In this document: one piece after another, positions 1 through 7,500 of the stretch
Position numbering within the stretch: the first letter of the stretch is position 1
Layout of the letters: the number at the start of each line of letters is the position of its first letter
Origin: JBGSKY01 sp041740995
Lineage (GTDB): Bacteria > Planctomycetota > Planctomycetia > Pirellulales > Pirellulaceae
Direction of reading: 5' to 3'
Assembly (NCBI GenBank): GCA_041740995.1
Contig: JBGSKY010000218.1
Span: forward strand, 1-14,372
Length of the DNA stretch: 14,372 bases
Notes under the pieces: model-generated
Told to the model about the DNA's origin: nothing
The model's database searches: none
What the model saw: the letters and a program-made list of their open reading frames with translations, nothing else
Translations under genes and position numbers: made by a program

Positions 1-814
1 AAAAAACTGCGAATTCGTCACCGCCATAACGGGCGATCGATGCGTCAGCAGCCAATCTCTGCATCTCCTCCGCCGCAAATCGCAGAACCGCATCGCCGAC
101 AGCGTGACCGTATTTATCATTGACTTCCTTGAAGTTGTCCAAGTCGACAAGCATTAGATATCGGATTGATTCGTGTTCACTTGAACTGGCAAACGCTTTA
201 CCCATCATCGCGTCGAAGAAACGACGATTGCCGATTCCAGTTAATGGGTCGGTCAACATAGCTTTTTGCGATTCGGTTAGTCCCTCTTTTAGGCCCTCAA
301 TCTGGGACAGTGATTCGATCAGTTTCTCATCCATGCATGTGAGTCTTTGCTGCATGCTCTCGTTTTTTTTCAGCACCATCCTAAGACAGCTCTGAATTTC
401 GGCTGGTACGACAGCTTCACCAAGTGTGCTACTCGCGTTTACAATCGACTCTCCAAACTCCACATTGGCATCTAATTGCGAACTTAAAAGTGCCTGTAGG
501 CCCTCCATCTGTATGGAGAGACTTTCGGAAACCAACTGGTTTGCTCTCGCACTGTCAGAATCATTTAGAAATTGTTGCTTGAGTTGTTCGAGTTGATTTT
601 TTGAAACAGACTTGGCGAAGTTGACGGCATGCCGAAGCTGTTCGTCTATCGCTTCGTTGCCTCCCTCCACAAACCTGTACCACACCTCGTAAACTTCTGG
701 CGTCGGTGGCGTTTTAAAAGTTCCAATATACGTCAGAGCTTCCTTCGCCAATGCGAAGGCGGCTGCGTATTCGGCTCCACTTTTGGAGTCAGTCTGTTTT
801 TTGGCTTTTAGCAT
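1..814 (-). CDS. Cytoplasmic GGDEF diguanylate cyclase (C-terminus cut by window edge)
   Basis: Predicted to make cyclic di-GMP from two GTP. The reading frame runs from ATG at 814 off the left edge, so 271 residues are visible and the C-terminal part of the domain is missing. The GGDEF domain begins near residue 187 with DPLTGIGNRRFF, followed by the metal-binding segment LVDLDNFKEVND and the active-site motif RYGGDEF (GGDEF at residues 264-268). The signature is intact, so catalytic activity is likely. The N-terminal 185 residues have no membrane segment. They include a PPTPEVYEVWY stretch like that seen at the start of many soluble GGDEF proteins, then a helical, probably coiled-coil linker. 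The RxxD inhibitory site normally nine residues before GGDEF is absent (AADA instead). The gene appears monocistronic with its own promoter (862-890). Family assignment is firm; the input signal is unknown. Confidence 0.95.
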   Translation of the reverse strand, partial: MLKAKKQTDSKSGAEYAAAFALAKEALTYIGTFKTPPTPEVYEVWYRFVEGGNEAIDEQLRHAVNFAKSVSKNQLEQLKQQFLNDSDSARANQLVSESLSIQMEGLQALLSSQLDANVEFGESIVNASSTLGEAVVPAEIQSCLRMVLKKNESMQQRLTCMDEKLIESLSQIEGLKEGLTESQKAMLTDPLTGIGNRRFFDAMMGKAFASSSEHESIRYLMLVDLDNFKEVNDKYGHAVGDAVLRFAAEEMQRLAADASIARYGGDEFAVF

Positions 815-861
815 AGATCTGACGATTATTTTCCACTGGACGCTGGGAAGTCGACCAAGCA

Positions 862-890
862 GTTATAAGACGCAAATAAGCTATTTGCAA
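862..890 (-). promoter_or_regulatory. Candidate sigma-70-type promoter of the GGDEF gene
   Basis: On the minus strand, a -35-like TTGCAA (890-885) is followed after exactly 17 bases by a -10-like TATAAC (867-862). These match the vegetative consensus at 4/6 and 5/6 positions. Transcription would start near 855, about 40 bases before the ATG at 814. No strong Shine-Dalgarno sequence precedes the ATG. The assignment is pattern-based only. Confidence 0.45.
872..888. promoter_or_regulatory. Perfect dyad inside the GGDEF promoter, candidate operator
   Basis: GCAAATA-AGC-TATTTGC is a perfect inverted repeat with 7-base arms and a 3-base centre. It lies in the spacer of the promoter at 862-890 and overlaps its -35 box, which is where a repressor dimer would block polymerase. 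No candidate regulator gene is recognised beside it. A chance palindrome in AT-rich DNA is possible. Confidence 0.35.
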
Positions 891-981
891 AAAACATCGG
901 CAAGTTAAATCGCAAATTTCTCCCGATAAAGACCCTGAAATCGAACCTATTCTGAGAGGTCGGTTTTGGAAGTCTTTTTAT

Positions 982-1138
982 AACAGAGACTTATGGAGTT
1001 CGTGGTCGGTTGGCCCAGTCGTTCTGACTGGGCCGCGTCAAGGAAAACTAGGTTAACAGAAGCGGCTTTGTCCCACCGAGCGAACAGGTCTCGGAATTTG
1101 AGTCTCTGTTTAACACTCTAGTAATTCAGTCTCAAATT
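982..1138. other. Candidate structured RNA element (nested inverted repeats)
   Basis: Outer arms AACAGAGAC (982-990) and GTCTCTGTT (1102-1110) are perfect complements. They enclose GGCCCAGTC-GTTCT-GACTGGGCC (1012-1034, nine pairs) and CCGAG/CTCGG (1076-1080 with 1090-1094), giving a plausible multibranch fold. A competing pair, AATTTGAG (1095-1102) with CTCAAATT (1131-1138), would cross the outer stem, so two alternative folds are possible. None of the stems is followed by a T tract on either strand. It could be a small RNA, a leader-type switch or only a cluster of chance dyads; the strand is not determinable. Confidence 0.25.
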
Positions 1139-1302
1139 GATTAGTTGGGCAGAACCGATCTTCTTGATTTGTAGTGCGATTGCTTCATCCCCGTACAGGC
1201 CTCAAACTCGGTCGCTACAAGCCTCCCCCGTACACAAAGCTTTGCGAATTAAGTCTCTCGATACTCTTCATCGCAAATGCTACAAAGCATCGCTTTACGC
1301 AT

Positions 1303-1350
1303 TTCGTGTCCAGTCAGGTTGTAGCCGTTTTCGACACGAACGGACACGAA
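1303..1350. repeat. Three GACACGAA boxes, two in tandem and one inverted
   Basis: GACACGAAC occurs twice in tandem at a 10-base period (1333-1341 and 1343-1351). An inverted copy, TTCGTGTCC (1303-1311), pairs perfectly with GGACACGAA (1342-1350). The set is enclosed by CGCAAAT (1272-1278) and ATTTGCG (1355-1361), also perfect complements. Helical-turn spacing suggests a protein binding site, while the nested arms suggest an RNA stem. Function is unknown. Confidence 0.3.
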
Positions 1351-1449
1351 CTAAATTTGCGGTTGTTAACATGCGAGTGTTAACTGGAGACATTATTTTT
1401 CGTTTGAAAAACTGATCGCACTCTAGTTAACAGCCGCGAGAGTTTTTCG

Positions 1450-1481
1450 CTCCCGAACGCAATCCAGATTGTGATCGGGAG
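1450..1481 (-). terminator. Strong hairpin just 3' of the giant gene, possible non-canonical terminator
   Basis: CTCCCGA (1450-1456) pairs with TCGGGAG (1475-1481), and the stem continues inward with CGCAATC/GATTGTG (1458-1464 with 1467-1473) after one mismatch. It starts about 80 bases past the stop codon of the giant gene, where the operon transcript should end. In the minus-strand RNA the hairpin is followed by an A run, not a U run, so it is not a standard intrinsic terminator. It may protect the 3' end or mark a Rho-dependent end. Confidence 0.3.
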
Positions 1482-1561
1482 AGCGTATTCGCACATGAGA
1501 GTCCCGAAGATCATTACATTTTGCACCGCAGGCTATCGAGAATGGCGAGTATGCTTCCACA

Positions 1562-4500
1562 TCAAATCATTTTGTGTGCGTCATTTCTCGGTGCTCGTAT
1601 GCTGATGCCAATGATAAGGAGTGCGAGAATTCCGCCGATCAGTGCCCATTGCCAAACTTGGAGTCTGTACTGCGAACGAAATTGAAGATCGAGTTCCAGC
1701 GGCGCACTTTCTTCGACTTGAATGCTGCGGCGGAAACTGTAGACCGTGCCTTCTTCTGGCAAACTGATCACAATTGCCTGCGGTGCCGGTTCGGTTGTTC
1801 GCTGTTGCTGTACCAGGCGACCAGCGATTTGTTGCAACACGGCGTTGTCTTCGCTCGAGTTTCCGGCCAACAACTGGCTCAGTTCCTGCGGGCGATAGTT
1901 TAATTGCTCTTGTTGCAGGATCGGATTGTTCGCCGCTGCCTGACGCATTTGCTCATTGTCCGTCACTATCGTTTGGCTCAGATCGTTGTCCAGATATAAG
2001 CGCTGGCGACGCGTGTTTAAACCAACGATCGCTTGCTGAGTCTGTAGGTTTTCTAACTGCACTCGCGCGTCTTCATTCGATGCCGCATCGAGTGCGTTGC
2101 TATTGAAGACGTTGCTAAGTGCTCGCTGAGCCTTCGATTGTTCGCCAGCTTGAAGCAACTCACCAGCCTCGGCAAGCATTTGCTGTGCTTGCATCGCCTG
2201 CGACTTTCGTTTGTCACTGGCCTTAGAAAGATAAGATGAGCGATTATATACACCTCGGCTATCTTCTTCGATGAGCTCTAGGTCACCATGATTGCCAAGC
2301 AACTCGTAACCGCGCGGCGCGATCACATCCCACTTTACGTTTTCCAACGGTACGTTTATTTTTGGACTTACCAGTTTGAGATCGCTGAGAGTTTCGCCGG
2401 ACAACATGTATACAAATCGCACTTGTGCCGTTCGATCATCGATCCCAGGCAAAATGTAAAACTGCCAAGAGTTCGACGCATCGTTTTGTCGTATGGAATG
2501 AACGCTTTCGCCGTTTACAAAGATGTTGAACAGTTCGCCGGCTTTGGGGAGAGAAACTTTCAAACTGCTCCGTTGGACCACATCGACGGTGACATCGACT
2601 GCGGTCAACTGGTCGCCGGTGGGTGATAACAATGTCGTTAACTTGCCCTCGGTCACACGCAGTTTCAATGCATCGGCCAACGATTGACGAATCACTCGCA
2701 GCTCCAGCGGTGTGGATGGCGTGATCGCTCGCAAAGATAATGCTGGCGCCGAGTGATTCGCAGCGTCACGGAGCTTCGCTGGCACAACGCTCCAATCGAC
2801 GCGCTGCCAACCTTGCGTCAAGTTGCTCGGTTCGATCTCCAAACGTCCGCCGGTGCGTATGGCAAAGTAGTACGACAGCTGTCGCGTGTCTGGAAATTCA
2901 ACGAGTGAAAGCGTTTCGCGATCATTCGCCCGTTCGCCGCGGCGTTCATATTCGATTTGAAATTGAATGCTGCCGATGACTCGTTGCTTGAATTGCAGTT
3001 GCCAGCGATTGGCATCAGGTGAACTGCGAACGAAATCAGCAACAGCCTTTCCGGTCGCTCGAATCGTTTTGATTTCTTCTGCGTCAGTAATCGGCAGCAC
3101 CACTGACAAAGTGCGGATCGATGCGTTTTGCACGTTCAAGTCAACGATGATTGTCGATCGCGTCTGACCTTCACGCAGCGTCACTTCATGTAGTACATCC
3201 CCAGTCACCCAGGCGTCCAACTTCTCAATGCCCAGCGACAACTCCCAGTCACGTTGCAACAAACGAAATGCCAACGCCCCGTCGCCTTGGCCGCCAAGCG
3301 ATCGCGGATCGATTTCCGATACGTTCTTACGAGTTATGGTGCGCAGTCGCAAACCGGTCATCGGTCGCACAACGACATCACCGGTTTGACGTTCCGCCTC
3401 ATTCAACTCAAACCTCGGTAATTGCCAATCGCCACCGTCGACGGGAGCTGCCCCGGCAAGGGAGAGAGCGAAGTTATGGTCGCCCATTGTCTTGCCATTG
3501 AGGTGCAACAAAACTTGACGGTTCCCGTCTTGATTCGATTCCGTCCAATGATGCAGCGCGTCTCCTGAAAGCGATTCGACCTCTAACCCCGTGGGTAAGG
3601 GAAAGCTCAATTGAAACAATCCGGTCCGTGAGATCGAGAGGCTGAAGTTGACGTTCAGCAGAATGCGTTCATCACCGATCGATAACACCTGACGGCTGTT
3701 CACTCGCAACTCGGGCGTGACCGGCGTGACACGCACATCGACACCGCCGTCTTCTTTGCCATAGCGATAAACGCGATGCAGCACGGCTTGAGGGTTGTTG
3801 GACAACGTGGCATCGAAGTCGCTAAGACTGACCATCGATAGGGCCGTCGAATCCACTTTCTCCGGCTGCGCGTCGCTTCCAAACGCAACTCCGATGAGAC
3901 CTACTTCTCCGTCTGCTTGTTCAACCCGCAGCGGACGCAGCGTCAGCTCTGTTGGCAGCGTGTCGAGACTTCGCTGAGTTTCAACAATAATGTTAAAACG
4001 ACTGCCCGTGTTCACATCCAGTAGAAGTTGCAGTAGTCGTTTGTCGGCGTCGAATTGCCAAGAGGTTACGGGACCTTCGACAGTACTGACCGTCAGTGTT
4101 TCAGGAATGGTGACCGTCAACTCTTTGAGGCGACCTTGTGACGTGCGAATGTCCAGGCGATGACGTCCGTCGACGACTCCAGGACCCGGGATATAGAGTT
4201 GCGAACCTTCGACAAAGAACTTGGTATCTTCGGTCGATAAATCGCGTGTCTGCGGTTGCATAAAAACGGTCGCTGAACCGGGGCTGAGCAAAAATCTTAC
4301 CTTAGTCTGGTTCGCGCCGGCCTGGATTGATTCCATGCGAACTGCAGTGCTGTAAATGATTTCCCACGCGGCTTCATCGACTTGCAACTCAATCTGATGC
4401 AACGCGGATCGACCAGTCAGAACCTTTATCCCTTCGCTCGCTCGAATCGCCTCCAGCCGGTATTCAAATGTCGCGGTATAGCTTTTTGGCGGCAGCTTTT

Positions 4501-7500
4501 CACTCGGTTTTTTCTCATCGCCTGCCGCCGCCGCTTGCTCGTCGAACGGAATCGTGACGGTATATGCTTGCCCCAATTCCGGAATGATTACTTTCGTCAA
4601 TCGCAGTGCGTCACCCGCGAATTGCGTCAAGGTCGCGGGAGTCTGTAGCAACACAAAGCGATCCCCCGGAACCCCTGTGACTTGAATGTTTGCCGTAGCG
4701 ATCAGCCGTGAATCACGAATGCTCACTTGCCAAGTTTGCTGCAATGAATCCGCTGCTTGAAATTCTTGAAGCGCGACTGTGGGTTCGTCAGCGCTCGCGA
4801 TTGAGGACGATAAAGATGGCATTGACAATGACAGCGAAATGGATGTCAGTGAAAGCCACAGCAAACTGGTGATGACTACCGACGCGTCACCACCACTAAC
4901 GTCCGTAATCGTATGTTCGCTTTGCTTAGTTCGACGGTTGAATAGTTCGCGACCGCCTTGCACGATTGATGGTAACAGTAGCCACAACAAAGTGACCGTA
5001 GCCATGGCTCCAAAGAAGACTATACCGCCGTTCGGATGCATCAATGCACCGACGAGCAGAAAGCTTAGTCCGATGACGCTTAACAATCGAACAACGGACG
5101 TTTGACGAACAAGCTTTGACAACACCACCATAATCACGCCAGTGACAATGAGACCCACGCCGGGCCATGAGATCTGCGCTTGCCAGACAGGGATATTCTG
5201 CACCTCGATGCCAATTGTTTCGCCTGCGGCAAGCACAGGCAGGTCGAGCTGAATTGGTTGTGGGCGATGAAGATGATCCCATGCGTCCCAGCCACCTACG
5301 ATGGCAATGAAGAACGCGGCGCCGAAGAAGATCGCTGAAAGGATCCTAACGAATGGACGATTGGTAAGTACTAGCCCGAGCAAAATCGTAATTGCGATTC
5401 CAATCAGTGGCGCGAGACCACGTCCGGCCAACCAATCGAACCCGTTGGGCGATAGCACTGGCTGCGTTGGATCAACGGTTCCCTTGCTAGGCACTAACAC
5501 ATAGTTATCATCACCTCGGATGTTCCACTGCGTCTTCAATACCGGAGCATCGACGATTGGTAGCAGCAGCTTCGCGCGATGTTTATCGAGCGATGGTTTG
5601 CCGAGTCGCACACCGACCTCGATCGGCACATTCGGATCGGCGCCACCGGGGAGCGGAATCAACGTTTCATCGCTGTTCTGCCGAGCCGTTACGGCTAGTC
5701 CTCCAACGGTGACAGCCCATAGCTTCACCGGTTCAGTGGGAAGTCGCAGTCGCAGCGTCCGCTGGCCACGCGTTTTGACGTAATACAAGACGTCAGTGAC
5801 CAACTCACCATCAGGCGACACACGACTGTTCGCTTCCGAGAACTCGACTACCTGACCAGCCGTCGTTCCCGGCTCAAACCAGGTGACCTTCAACTTTAAA
5901 TCAAACGGTCGCTCGGTATATTGCCAAGTGCCAAGTGTTGGCGCGGTGCTGAGTAAACGGAACTCGGCCGGCAACTCGAGCGGATCAAGCGATAGCAATT
6001 GAGGTGATACCAGCAGCGGCTTCATCTCGACCTGCACGGGGCTGACGATCTCGATATAGCCGCGATCGCCTTGAACATTCAGTGGCGTGACGATGCCAGC
6101 CGAGAATGAACCATCCGCATCGTTGGGTTTTTGTTCAAACGTCACCAGCAACGTGTAAGCCCCAAGCACGGGTTGATGCAACGAAACATTGAGCTTGTCG
6201 CCTTCGCGTCTCCAAGTGCGGACGCCTTGGCCATCGACGGTGACGTTACCAAGCGACTGTGGAACGTTAAGCGATAACTCGGACGTCGGTGCACCGGTAA
6301 CGAGATAGTTCATCAGTGCACTACCATAGATCGTTCCTTGACTGAGCGAATAAAGATGGAAGTCATCGGAACGAATGATGCGCTCCAGTTGTTCAATCTG
6401 CATGGTTGCTGCCCAGGATGATTCACGCATCCGAAACGCTTGCTGTAAGTTCGGCACTGGCTTTGGGAAATAAGAAAGTGGTTTGTCTACCAACTGTTCC
6501 GTGGTTCCAGTAATCACGCGAAAGCCGGGAGCACTGACGACACCGATGTCTCCACGCACGCCCTTGGCGAGTGGAAAGTCGATGCGTGGCAATGGCCATG
6601 CCCCCGCCGCGGCTGCTTCGTTCTTCTCCAGTCGCAGGTTGACCAGTTGTCGTCCTTGCACATCGCTTTGGAAGATCAACTTTACATTACGCATGCTAAC
6701 CGCGGACTCTGACGCAACGACATAGTCCGCCAAGCTGGCACCAACCACTGCGACGACAGAGTAGTCGGCCGGAATCGTGATGTCCCACTCTCGAATCGGT
6801 GCTTCACGAATATCCAATTCAATGTCGGCCGCGATCATGCGATCCGATTCCGAGAGTTGATACAGCACCAAGCTGTTGATGTTCACTTCCGGTTGCACGC
6901 GATCGACCGCCAGCGTGAACGAATAGTCGCCACTCGGAAAGCGATACACAAACGCTTGTCGCGCATCGATCGCTTCGCCAGGAAATTGGTCGGGAGCCAG
7001 TTGCGTCAGCCCTTGCAAATTCGTGGCGTCGACTCGCACCGATCCAAGACTAGCCACGCGCAAAAATCCAGCGTGGCGAATGGTACCGATCGGGCGCAAA
7101 CGCATCCCATTGATCCGAACAGGAAATGTATCGAGCGGCGTTTGGCTAAGCACTCGCACTTGGCTCTCGCCTGAGATCGGTTGGCTGAGTGTGATTTCGA
7201 GCGTCTGCTCAGCACCTTCACCATTCACTGTCCAACCAACTAAGTTGCTACCTTGAACGTCGATGATTTCCCCAGGGCCCAGCACTTGAATGCTCAGCGA
7301 TTTGAGTTGTCCCTGCAGCACTTGATAGTTGAGTTGATGATCTTGTCGTAACAGCCCAGGTCCCACTTGTGCTTCCACTTTCGCGGACGTGGTGAAGAAC
7401 AACTTTCCCTCGCTGGCGCTCTGTGCGTCCTTCCATTGCAAATGCACGCGACCTGTAGCGGGAAGAAAACCACTCCAAGCCTTATTGGTAGGTAGCGGGA

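Larger units (their letters stand above)
815..1561. other. Intergenic region of 747 bases, no protein gene supported, rich in inverted repeats
   Basis: It lies between the GGDEF gene and the 3' end of the giant gene, both on the minus strand. It holds the GGDEF promoter and dyad (862-890), a 9-base-pair hairpin (1012-1034) nested inside a longer 9-base inverted repeat (982-1110), a cluster of three GACACGAA boxes (1303-1350), and a strong hairpin 3' of the giant gene (1450-1481). Four GTTAAC sites (1052, 1365, 1379, 1426) and two CACTCTAGT copies (1114, 1419) are also present. The short plus-strand frames here have no recognisable motif or start signal. No tRNA, rRNA or known RNA signature was found by eye. 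Confidence 0.6.

Noticed and set aside
930..950. tRNA-like T-loop GGTTCGATTTC on the minus strand
   Set aside because: The flanking five bases do not pair to form a T stem, and no acceptor or anticodon arm is found around it.
1012..1034. Intrinsic terminator from the GGCCCAGTC/GACTGGGCC hairpin
   Set aside because: No T tract follows on either strand, and it is over 500 bases from the nearest upstream stop codon; treated as part of a possible structured RNA instead.
1137..1415. Plus-strand frame of 92 codons in the left intergenic region
   Set aside because: No recognisable motif, no ribosome binding site, and it runs through the inverted-repeat region; more likely chance.
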